From Paracoccaceae bacterium (GTDB taxonomy: Bacteria; Pseudomonadota; Alphaproteobacteria; Rhodobacterales; Rhodobacteraceae): a DNA stretch of 17,578 nt. A model generated the notes under the pieces. The model was not told the origin of the DNA. It did no database searches and saw nothing but the letters and a program-made list of their open reading frames with translations. Both the position numbers and the translations under genes were made by a program. Where the stretch lies: contig JALVEX010000033.1 of assembly GCA_027030435.1 (NCBI GenBank), positions 1 to 17,578 of the forward strand, given 5' to 3'. This document shows, piece by piece, positions 1-6,660 of the stretch. Each line of letters opens with the position of its first letter. Positions within the stretch are counted from its first letter, which is position 1.

Positions 1-1477
1 GCTCGCGCAGCCCCGCGCGCGCGAGCTTGATCGCCGAGGCGAGCGCCTCGATCGCCGGATCCTGGCCGAATACCACCCGCTTCAGCGAGCGCTCGAGATC
101 CTTCAGCACCTCCACGTCATCCTTGGAGACGTTCTTGGGCGGGATGCGCGCGATCTTGGAAACGACCGCCTCGATCTCGCGCACGCCGATCGTCTTGCGT
201 TTCTTGCTGTCGGCCAAGAGGTGCTGGGCGGCGCCGGCCTCGTCGATCACGTCGATCGCCTTGTCGGGGAGCTTGCGATCGGAGATGTAGCGCGCCGAAA
301 GCTCCACCGCCGCCTTCAGCGCATCGCTGGTGTAGCGGATGCCGTGATGCTTTTCGAAATAGGGTTTCAGCCCTTTCAGGATCTTCACGCTGTCTTCCAC
401 CGAAGGTTCGTTCACGTCGATCTTCTGGAAGCGGCGGGAAAGGGCGCGGTCCTTCTCGAAATGCTGGCGGAATTCCTTGTAGGTGGTGGAGCCCATGCAC
501 CTGAGCTTGCCCGATTGAAGCGCGGGCTTCAGCAGGTTGGAGGCGTCCATCGCGCCGCCCGAGGTGGCGCCGGCGCCGATCACGGTGTGGATCTCGTCGA
601 TGAATAGCACCGCATCGGGGTGATCCTCGAGCTCCTTCATCACCGCCTTCAGCCGCTCCTCGAAATCGCCGCGATAGCGGGTGCCGGCAAGGAGCGCACC
701 GAGATCGAGCGAGAAAATCGTGGCCTTCGAGAGCACTTCCGGGGTCTGGCCCTTCACGATCTTGCGCGCCAGCCCTTCGGCGATCGCCGTCTTGCCGACG
801 CCGGGATCGCCCACGAGAAGCGGATTGTTCTTGCGCCGGCGGCACAGCACCTGGATGCAGCGCTCCACCTCGTGCTCGCGCCCGATCAGCGGATCCACAT
901 CCCCCTCGCGCGCTTTTGCATTGAGATCGACGCAATATTTCGAAAGCGCCGTTTCCTTGCCTTCTTCGACAGCCGGCTGCGCCTCCTCCGTATAATCCTC
1001 GGCCCCCTGCACCGGGCGGCTTTCGCCGAAGCTCGGATCCTTGGCCACGCCATGAGCGATGAAATTCACCGCGTCATAGCGGGTCATGTCCTGTTCCTGG
1101 AGGAAATAGGCGGCGTTGGATTCGCGCTCGGCGAAGATCGCCACCAGCACATTGGCGCCCGTCACCTCCGTGCGCCCCGAACTCTGGACATGGATCGCGG
1201 CGCGCTGGATCACCCGCTGGAAGGCGGCGGTGGGCACGGCCTCGCTGCCCTCGACGGTGGTTTCAAGGGTGGAAAGCTCTTCCTCGATGAAGGTGTTGAG
1301 CCTCTCGCGCAGCTTTTCGAGATCGACGGCACAGGCCCGCATCACGCGGGCGGCATCGGGCTCGTCGATCAGGGCGAGCAGGAGATGCTCCAGCGTGGCC
1401 AGCTCGTGACGGCGCGAATTGGCGATCGCGAGGGCGGCGTGGATGGCTTGTTCGAGCGTGTTCGAGAACGACGGCAC
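1..1477 (-). CDS. clpA: ATP-dependent Clp protease ATP-binding subunit ClpA (partial, C-terminus off the window)
   Basis: ClpA is the AAA+ unfoldase that feeds substrates into ClpP in the cytoplasm. The reading frame starts at a GTG (1477-1475) with an AAAGGAT-type ribosome binding site about 10 bases upstream; no ATG fits the family N-terminus better. About 492 residues are visible of a family length near 760-780, so the second AAA+ module lies beyond the left edge. In order: Clp N-domain double repeat (about 1-145, beginning PSFSNTLEQAIHAAL), an acidic linker (about 150-175), then AAA+ module D1 with Walker A GDPGVGKT (223-230) and Walker B VLFIDE (about 290-295). No clpS adaptor gene lies directly upstream in this window; gloB does, 223 bases away. 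The identification is very secure and I see no frame damage. Basis: motifs seen in the sequence; role from the family. Confidence 0.97.
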   Translation of the reverse strand, partial: MPSFSNTLEQAIHAALAIANSRRHELATLEHLLLALIDEPDAARVMRACAVDLEKLRERLNTFIEEELSTLETTVEGSEAVPTAAFQRVIQRAAIHVQSSGRTEVTGANVLVAIFAERESNAAYFLQEQDMTRYDAVNFIAHGVAKDPSFGESRPVQGAEDYTEEAQPAVEEGKETALSKYCVDLNAKAREGDVDPLIGREHEVERCIQVLCRRRKNNPLLVGDPGVGKTAIAEGLARKIVKGQTPEVLSKATIFSLDLGALLAGTRYRGDFEERLKAVMKELEDHPDAVLFIDEIHTVIGAGATSGGAMDASNLLKPALQSGKLRCMGSTTYKEFRQHFEKDRALSRRFQKIDVNEPSVEDSVKILKGLKPYFEKHHGIRYTSDALKAAVELSARYISDRKLPDKAIDVIDEAGAAQHLLADSKKRKTIGVREIEAVVSKIARIPPKNVSKDDVEVLKDLERSLKRVVFGQDPAIEALASAIKLARAGLRE

Positions 1478-1552
1478 CTTGAATGATCCTTTCTTTCGAT
1501 CCTGCGGGCAGATCCGGCGGGCAGGGGCATCCCCTTGCCCGACCTTGCCTGC

Positions 1553-1590
1553 ATATCATTAAAGTTCGGTGTTCCGCGCCCATCTTCAAG
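1553..1590 (-). promoter_or_regulatory. Weak candidate clpA promoter, possibly heat-shock type
   Basis: On the minus strand CTTGAAG (TTGAAG at 1589-1584) is followed about 18 bases later by ACTTTAATGATAT (1565-1553). CTTGAA matches the -35 box favoured by RpoH (sigma-32), which often drives clp genes, but the -10 side does not match the CCCCAT-type box and the spacing is longer than the usual one. It sits about 75-110 bases before the clpA GTG. This is inference from position and a half match only. Confidence 0.3.
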
Positions 1591-1616
1591 TGTTTTCTTC
1601 TCAATTGCCCTCACAT

Positions 1617-1656
1617 TTTCGGGCAGTGCGTGAAACATGCCGGCTTTCGGGCAGTG
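1617..1656. repeat. Perfect 12-base direct repeat upstream of clpA
   Basis: TTTCGGGCAGTG occurs at 1617-1628 and again at 1645-1656, 28 bases apart start to start. On the minus strand, the direction of clpA and gloB, this reads CACTGCCCGAAA twice. Both copies lie in the gap between the end of gloB and the start of clpA, upstream of the candidate clpA promoter. Such a pair could be a regulator binding site or a chance duplication; the sequence alone does not decide. Confidence 0.6.
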
Positions 1657-1678
1657 TTTTCGCCCCGGAGTGGGGAAA

Positions 1679-1693
1679 GGCCGGAAGGCGGCC
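1679..1693 (-). terminator. Weak candidate terminator after gloB
   Basis: GGCCG and CGGCC arms (1679-1683 and 1689-1693) enclose a 5-base loop. On the minus strand the stem is followed by TTTCCCC. It begins 8 bases after the gloB stop. The stem is short and the T-run is only three bases, so termination is likely to be weak. Confidence 0.3.
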
Positions 1694-1700
1694 GGAAAGC

Positions 1701-2468
1701 TCAGAAACTGTCCTTCCGGCGCCGGATTTCGGCGAAAACCTCCACATCCGTGGCGTTTTCCATTCCGAGCCGGGCCCTGATCGCCGGCTCCCCGGCGCGC
1801 AGGAAGGGGTTGGTGGCCAGTTCCTCGCCGAGGCGGGAGGGCACGGTGGGCAGCCCCTGCGCGCGCCTTTCGCCGATTTCCCGGGCGCGGGCCTGAAGGG
1901 CGGGGTTTTCGGGCTCGATCGTGAGCGCAAAACGGGCATTGGACTCCGTATATTCATGCCCCGAGCAGACAAGCGTATCTTCGGGAAGCGCCGCGAGCCT
2001 GCCGAGGCTCTCCCACATCTGCGCAGGCGTGCCTTCGAAAAGCCGCCCGCAGCCGAGCGCCATCAGGCTGTCGGCGGTGAAAGCGGCGCCGGTTTCGGGG
2101 AAATGGAAGGCGATGTGGCCGATCGTGTGGCCCGGCACGTCGATCACCACGCCCTTCTCGCCGCCCAGCGCCACACCGTCGCCCGGCTGCAGCGCCTGAT
2201 CGAGGGGCGGCAGGCGGTGGGCATCGGCCGCCGCGCCCAGAACCCGCGCGCCGGTGGCCTTGCGAAGCGCCTCCACACCATCCACATGATCCCAATGGTG
2301 ATGGGTGAGGAAGATCTGGCCGAGGCGCCAGCCACGCTCCCCGAGCGCGGCGAGGACCGGCCCTGATTCCGGGGCGTCCACCAGGGCCGTCTCGCCGGTT
2401 TCGGGATCATGGAGGAGATAGGCGTAGTTGTCGGCAAGGCATGGGATGGTGAGAATTTCGGCGGGCAT
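1701..2468 (-). CDS. gloB: Hydroxyacylglutathione hydrolase (glyoxalase II)
   Basis: GloB hydrolyses S-D-lactoylglutathione to D-lactate and glutathione, the second step of methylglyoxal detoxification, in the cytoplasm. The product is 255 residues, the usual family length. The metallo-beta-lactamase zinc motif THHHWDH is at 55-61; further metal ligands fit H114 (PGHT), D133 (TADSL) and H171 (CSGHEYT). The C-terminal part (about 170-255) is the HAGH domain that binds glutathione. I chose ATG 2468-2466, giving MPAEILTIPCLADNYAYLL at the N-terminus, because GGGAG lies 9 bases upstream; an ATG 51 bases further upstream would add a tail not usual in the family. The gene is divergent from the methyltransferase-like gene with an 83-base gap. 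Identification is secure. Confidence 0.96.
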   Translation of the reverse strand: MPAEILTIPCLADNYAYLLHDPETGETALVDAPESGPVLAALGERGWRLGQIFLTHHHWDHVDGVEALRKATGARVLGAAADAHRLPPLDQALQPGDGVALGGEKGVVIDVPGHTIGHIAFHFPETGAAFTADSLMALGCGRLFEGTPAQMWESLGRLAALPEDTLVCSGHEYTESNARFALTIEPENPALQARAREIGERRAQGLPTVPSRLGEELATNPFLRAGEPAIRARLGMENATDVEVFAEIRRRKDSF

Positions 2469-2551
2469 GGCAATTCTCCCGTGGTTTCCGCTCGGGGCTG
2501 GGGTATTGTCGGCAGACATGGGAATTGTGGCCGATCAGGGCGGGAGTCGCA

Positions 2552-3304
2552 ATGCACCTTGACGTGCGCGATATGAAAAACTTCTACGATCGCACCGCGC
2601 TCGGGCGTGCGGCGCGAAGGGCGCTGCGCCGTCAGCTGTGCGATCTGTGGCCCGTCGGGCGCTGCCGGGGCGAGGCGGTGGCGGGCTATGGCTACGCCAC
2701 GCCCCTGCTTGGCCCCTATCTCGAAGAGGCCGGGCGGGTGATCAACATGATGCCCGGGCCCCAGGGCGTGCTGCCCTGGCCGGCGGGGCGGGCAAATGTT
2801 TCGCTTCTGTGCGAGGAAGCCCTCTGGCCGCTCGCCAATGAATCGATCGACAGGCTGGTGATTCTGCACGGCCTCGAAGCCAGCGAACACCCTGCCGCCC
2901 TGCTCGAGGAAAGCTACCGGATCCTGCAGGGGGGCGGGCGGGCGATCTTCATCGTGCCCAACCGCGCCGGCCTCTGGGCGCGGCGCGACCGCACGCCCTT
3001 CGGCTACGGGCGGCCCTACTCGCTCCTGCAGCTCGAAAGCCTGCTCAGGGATTTCGGCTTCGTGCCCGAGCATCACCGCTCGGCGCTGTTCTTTCCGCCC
3101 AGCGAGCGCCGTTTCTGGCTGCGCAGCAGCGGGTTCTGGGAAAATGCCGGGCGGCGGCTGCCCTCCTATATCGCGGGCGGGGTGCTGATCGTCGAGGCGA
3201 GCAAGCAGGTGCCGGCACCCCGCCGGCCGGGATTGCCCGAAAGGGTGCGTCTCCCGCTCAGGGTGCTGGAAGGGGTGAAGGCTCCCGGCGCGCGCCCGGC
3301 ATGA
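2552..3304 (+). CDS. Class I SAM-dependent methyltransferase-like protein (gloB neighbour)
   Basis: The predicted product is 250 residues. It has the outline of a class I methyltransferase: a short glycine motif G-Y-G-Y (45-48) in place of the classic GxGxG loop, the later strand-helix region around VILHGLEASEHP and LLEESYRILQGGG, and IFIVPNRAGLWARR as the next strand and loop. The acidic residue expected after the second strand (the ligand for the SAM ribose) is not evident in VINMMPGPQG. So the fold is recognisable but SAM binding may be altered or lost, and the substrate is unknown. I chose ATG 2552, with GGGAG about 5-9 bases upstream, over the in-frame TTG at 2525. The gene is divergent from gloB and may share its control region. 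It is followed by 320 bases before atpH, so it is probably not part of the ATP synthase operon. Confidence 0.75.
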   Translation: MHLDVRDMKNFYDRTALGRAARRALRRQLCDLWPVGRCRGEAVAGYGYATPLLGPYLEEAGRVINMMPGPQGVLPWPAGRANVSLLCEEALWPLANESIDRLVILHGLEASEHPAALLEESYRILQGGGRAIFIVPNRAGLWARRDRTPFGYGRPYSLLQLESLLRDFGFVPEHHRSALFFPPSERRFWLRSSGFWENAGRRLPSYIAGGVLIVEASKQVPAPRRPGLPERVRLPLRVLEGVKAPGARPA

Positions 3305-3624
3305 GGATGGCCGGCCCCGATGGGCACTGCGCGGGGCGAATCTCCGGGCAGGGGAACGGGGCGGGGAATCACGAAATCGTGAGGCCGCGCCAGTGCGGCG
3401 GATGACTTTTCGGGGTGCATTCGGTCGCACTCCTTGCAAGGCCCAGTAAAATAAGGCGCGCCGTTCCGGAGAAACTGCGCCTCGACTGTTGCGAGCCCGG
3501 ATTTCCTCTGCTACACCGCCTGCGATTTTGCTGCATGCGCGCTCGCGTGTGCATTTTTGATTGCCCGCAGGCTTCGGGAGCACCCCGAAGCGCAGGCGGG
3601 CGGCAGGAAATCGAAAGGGTGGAC
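3305..3624. other. 320-base non-coding gap between methyltransferase-like gene and atpH
   Basis: No convincing gene is present, although a frame continuous with atpH stays open back to about 3415. Structures seen: an inverted repeat TCACGA-AA-TCGTGA (3369-3382); a GCCGC/GCGGC hairpin (3384-3399) followed 6 or more bases later by TTTT, a weak terminator candidate for the upstream gene; a palindrome CCTTGCAAGG (3432-3441); and a larger stem-loop just before atpH (3563-3601, listed separately). A possible sigma-70 type pair TTGCGA, 17 bases, TACACC lies near 3498-3526, but the -10 half is poor. The atp promoter must be in this stretch unless the operon is read through from upstream; I cannot place it confidently. 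Confidence 0.6.
3563..3601 (+). promoter_or_regulatory. Two-tier stem-loop in the atp operon leader
   Basis: An outer stem GCCCGC/GCGGGC (3563-3568 with 3596-3601), a small asymmetric internal loop (AG / GCAG), and an inner perfect 8-base stem GCTTCGGG/CCCGAAGC (3571-3578 with 3584-3591) close a 5-base loop AGCAC. It ends about 13 bases before the AAAGGG ribosome binding site of atpH. No T-run follows directly, so it looks like a 5-prime leader structure (mRNA stability or translation control) more than a terminator. The structure is directly visible; its function is inference. Confidence 0.55.
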
Positions 3625-4185
3625 GTGTCAGAACCAGCTTCGATCTCAAGCGGCATCGCCGCACGCTACGCCAAGGCGGTTTTCGATCTTGCCGTTGAAG
3701 GCAAGAAGCTGAAGGCGCTGGAAGGCGATATCGCGGCGCTCGAGGCCGCGCTTCGGGAAAGCGCGGATCTGCGGGAGCTGATCGCCTCGCCGATCCATTC
3801 GCGCGAGGATCAGGAAAAGGCGATGCTGGCGGTGGCCGGCAAGCTCGGCCTCACCGACATCATGAAGAATACGCTGGCGCTCATGGCGCAGAAGGGGCGG
3901 CTCTATCTTCTGCCCCAGCTTCTCGATGCGCTGAAGAGGGCCATCGCCGAGGCCAAGGGCGAGATCACCGCCGAAGTGATCGCCGCCAAGGCGCTCACCA
4001 AGACCCAGGCCGACAAGCTCGCACGCGCGCTCAAGGCCAGCACCGGCAAGACCGTGAAACTCAACATGTCCGTCGATCAGGATCTGATCGGCGGGCTCGT
4101 CATCAAGCTGGGCTCGAAGATGATCGACACCACGATCGCCTCGAAGCTCGACTCCCTCCAGAATGCAATGAAAGAGGTCGGATAA
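3625..4185 (+). CDS. atpH: ATP synthase F1 delta subunit
   Basis: The delta subunit sits on top of the F1 head and ties it to the peripheral stalk. The product is 186 residues, the standard length. It has the family N-terminal helical domain beginning SEPASISSGIAARYAKAVFDL and the conserved C-terminal region around GGLVIKLGSKMIDTTIASKLDSL. I chose the GTG at 3625 because AAAGGG lies just upstream and the N-terminus then matches the family. A second in-frame GTG lies two codons earlier (3619), and the frame is open much further upstream, but those extensions are not family-like. It is the first gene of atpHAGDC; its TAA touches the ATG of atpA directly. Confidence 0.95.
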   Translation: MSEPASISSGIAARYAKAVFDLAVEGKKLKALEGDIAALEAALRESADLRELIASPIHSREDQEKAMLAVAGKLGLTDIMKNTLALMAQKGRLYLLPQLLDALKRAIAEAKGEITAEVIAAKALTKTQADKLARALKASTGKTVKLNMSVDQDLIGGLVIKLGSKMIDTTIASKLDSLQNAMKEVG

Positions 4186-5724
4186 ATGGGGATCCAAGCA
4201 GCCGAGATATCTGCTGTCCTGAAGGAGCAGATCAAGAACTTTGGCAAGGAGGCCGAAGTGGCGGAAGTGGGGCGTGTGCTGAGCGTGGGCGACGGCATCG
4301 CGCGCGTTTACGGCCTCGACAACATCCAGGCCGGCGAGATGGTCGAGTTTCCCGGCGGCATCCACGGCATGGCGCTGAACCTCGAGGCCGATAACGTCGG
4401 TATCGTGATCTTCGGCTCCGACCAGGACATCAGCGAAGGCGATGTGGTGAAGCGCACCAAATCGATCGTGGAGGTGCCGGTGGGCGATGCCTTGCTCGGG
4501 CGCGTCGTCGATGGCCTCGGCAACCCGATCGACGGCAAGGGCCCGATCAAGACGAAGGAAACCCGCATCGCCGACGTGAAGGCGCCGGGCATCATCCCGC
4601 GCAAATCGGTGCATGAGCCGATGCTGACGGGGCTGAAATCGGTGGACGCCATGATCCCGATCGGCCGCGGCCAGCGCGAGCTCATCATCGGCGACCGCCA
4701 GACCGGCAAGACGGCCGTTGCGCTCGATGCGATGCTGAACCAGAAGGTCTACAACGAAGCCGCCGGCGATGACGAGAGCAAGAAGCTCTACTGCGTCTAT
4801 GTCGCCGTGGGGCAGAAGCGCTCCACCGTGGCGCAGCTGGTGAAGAAGCTCGAGGAAACCGGCGCGATGGAATATTCCATCGTGGTTGCGGCTACCGCCT
4901 CCGAGCCTGCGCCGCTCCAGTATCTCGCGCCCTATTCGGCCACCGCGATGGGCGAATATTTCCGTGACAACGGCCGCCATGCACTGATCGTCTATGACGA
5001 TCTCTCCAAGCAGGCCGTGGCCTATCGCCAGATGTCGCTCCTGCTGCGTCGTCCGCCGGGGCGTGAAGCCTATCCGGGTGACGTGTTCTACCTGCACTCC
5101 CGCCTGCTCGAGCGCTCCTGCAAGCTCAACGAGGATTACGGCGCAGGCTCGCTCACGGCCCTGCCGATCGTGGAAACCCAGGCCGGCGACGTTTCGGCCT
5201 ATATCCCGACCAACGTGATCTCGATCACCGACGGCCAGATCTTCCTCGAAACCGAGCTTTTCTACCAGGGCATCCGCCCCGCCGTGAACACCGGCCTTTC
5301 GGTTTCGCGCGTGGGTTCGGCGGCGCAGACGAAGGCGATGAAATCGGTCGCGGGCAAGGTGAAGCTCGAACTGGCGCAATACCGCGAGATGGCGGCATTC
5401 GCGCAGTTCGGCTCCGATCTCGATGCCGCGACCCAGGCGCTGCTCAACCGTGGCGCCCGCCTCACCGAGCTGATGAAGCAGCCGCAGTATTCGCCCCTCA
5501 CCAATGCCGAGATCGTCTGCGTGATCTACGCCGGCACCAACGGCTACCTCGATCCGATCGACGTGAAGGACGTGACCCGCTTCGAAGCCGGCCTGCTCAC
5601 CCACCTGCGCCAGAAGCACAGGGATCTTCTCGATGACATCACCAACAACGATCGCGCGGTGAAGGGCGAGCTCGAGGAAAAGATCCGGGCGGCCATCGAG
5701 GAATTCGCCGAAACCTTCGCATGA
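4186..5724 (+). CDS. atpA: ATP synthase F1 alpha subunit
   Basis: AtpA forms the alpha3beta3 hexamer with AtpD and carries the non-catalytic nucleotide sites. The product is 512 residues, typical of bacterial AtpA. Domains in order: beta-barrel (about 25-95), nucleotide-binding domain with Walker A GDRQTGKT (169-176), the VYDDLSKQA segment (269-277) at the Walker B strand, and the conserved arginine finger R375 in SVSRVGSAAQTK that reaches into the catalytic beta site. The C-terminal helical domain is intact. The ATG starts at the base after the atpH stop, with AGAGG about 10 bases upstream, so translation is probably coupled. No irregularity is seen. Confidence 0.98.
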   Translation: MGIQAAEISAVLKEQIKNFGKEAEVAEVGRVLSVGDGIARVYGLDNIQAGEMVEFPGGIHGMALNLEADNVGIVIFGSDQDISEGDVVKRTKSIVEVPVGDALLGRVVDGLGNPIDGKGPIKTKETRIADVKAPGIIPRKSVHEPMLTGLKSVDAMIPIGRGQRELIIGDRQTGKTAVALDAMLNQKVYNEAAGDDESKKLYCVYVAVGQKRSTVAQLVKKLEETGAMEYSIVVAATASEPAPLQYLAPYSATAMGEYFRDNGRHALIVYDDLSKQAVAYRQMSLLLRRPPGREAYPGDVFYLHSRLLERSCKLNEDYGAGSLTALPIVETQAGDVSAYIPTNVISITDGQIFLETELFYQGIRPAVNTGLSVSRVGSAAQTKAMKSVAGKVKLELAQYREMAAFAQFGSDLDAATQALLNRGARLTELMKQPQYSPLTNAEIVCVIYAGTNGYLDPIDVKDVTRFEAGLLTHLRQKHRDLLDDITNNDRAVKGELEEKIRAAIEEFAETFA

Positions 5725-5756
5725 ACTGACGTGGCCCAAGGAGAGGGATTGGACAG

Positions 5757-6638
5757 ATGCCAAGCCTCAAGGACCTGAAAAACAGGATCGAGAGTGTCAA
5801 GAACACTCGCAAGATCACCAAGGCCATGCAGATGGTGGCGGCGGCGAAGCTGCGCCGCGCGCAGGAGGCGGCCGAAGCAGGGCGCCCCTACAGCGAAGGC
5901 ATGAACAAGGTGATGAGGAGCCTCGCCGCCGCGGCCGCGGATGGCGAGGGGCCGAAGCTCCTGGCCGGCACCGGCTCCGATCAGACCCACCTTCTGGTGG
6001 TGATGACGGCCGAGCGCGGGCTGTGCGGCGGCTTCAACAGCTCGATCGTCAAGCTCGCGCGCCAGAAGATCGAGGATCTCCAGGCGCTCGGCAAGACGGT
6101 GAAGATACTGACCGTGGGCCGCAAGGGCCGCGATCAGATGAAGCGCGAGTTCGAGGATCTGATGGTCGGCCATGTGGATCTTTCGGATGTGAAGCGCGTG
6201 GGCTATGAAAACGCCACCGCCATCGCCCGTGATCTCCTGGCCCGCTATGAGGCCGGCGAGTTCGATGTGGCCACGATCTTCTTCAGCCGTTTCGAAAGCG
6301 TGATCAGCCAGGTGCCGACAGAGGCGCAGATCATCCCCGTTGCCCCTGCCGAGGCCGAAGCGGGCGAAGAGGAGAGCGGCAAGGTCGTCTATGAGTTCGA
6401 GCCGGGCGAAGAGGAAATCCTGACCGAGCTGCTGCCGCGCGCCGTCGCGACCCAGCTTTTCTCGGCGCTTCTGGAAAACGCGGCCTCCGAGCAGGGGGCG
6501 CGCATGTCGGCCATGGACAACGCCACGAGAAATGCCGGCGAGATGATCGACAAGCTGACGATCCAGTACAACCGCTCGCGTCAGGCGGCGATCACCACCG
6601 AGCTCATCGAAATCATTGCGGGTGCCGAGGCACTCTAG
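5757..6638 (+). CDS. atpG: ATP synthase F1 gamma subunit
   Basis: AtpG is the central rotor shaft inside the alpha3beta3 ring. The product is 293 residues, normal for the family. The N-terminal coiled-coil helix begins PSLKDLKNRIESVKNTRKIT with the conserved MQMVAAAKLRRAQ segment. The central Rossmann-like domain carries the conserved TAERGLCGGFN (about 83-93), and the C-terminal helix contains the family signature around MDNATRNAGEMIDKLTIQYN. An acidic insert rich in Glu (about 198-222) is more variable. The ATG has a strong AGGAGAGGG upstream. The gap after atpA is 32 bases, and the gap before atpD is 22 bases. Confidence 0.97.
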   Translation: MPSLKDLKNRIESVKNTRKITKAMQMVAAAKLRRAQEAAEAGRPYSEGMNKVMRSLAAAAADGEGPKLLAGTGSDQTHLLVVMTAERGLCGGFNSSIVKLARQKIEDLQALGKTVKILTVGRKGRDQMKREFEDLMVGHVDLSDVKRVGYENATAIARDLLARYEAGEFDVATIFFSRFESVISQVPTEAQIIPVAPAEAEAGEEESGKVVYEFEPGEEEILTELLPRAVATQLFSALLENAASEQGARMSAMDNATRNAGEMIDKLTIQYNRSRQAAITTELIEIIAGAEAL

Positions 6639-6660
6639 GAACGGAACGCGGAGAAACGAA

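Noticed and set aside
3432..3441. Perfect palindrome CCTTGCAAGG
   Set aside because: Ten-base palindromes are frequent enough by chance; no partner site or promoter alignment was seen.
3415..3624. N-terminal extension of atpH by about 70 codons
   Set aside because: Runs through the leader stem-loop, unlike the family N-terminus, and the GTG at 3625 has its own ribosome binding site.
2144..3664. 506-codon minus-strand frame across gloB, the methyltransferase-like gene and the atp gap
   Set aside because: Pro/Arg-rich translation in an alternative frame of real genes; no recognisable domain.
3646..5763. 705-codon open frame on the minus strand opposite atpH and atpA
   Set aside because: High-GC codon bias leaves the antisense frame open; the plus strand encodes complete, unmistakable AtpH and AtpA, and the antisense product resembles no family.
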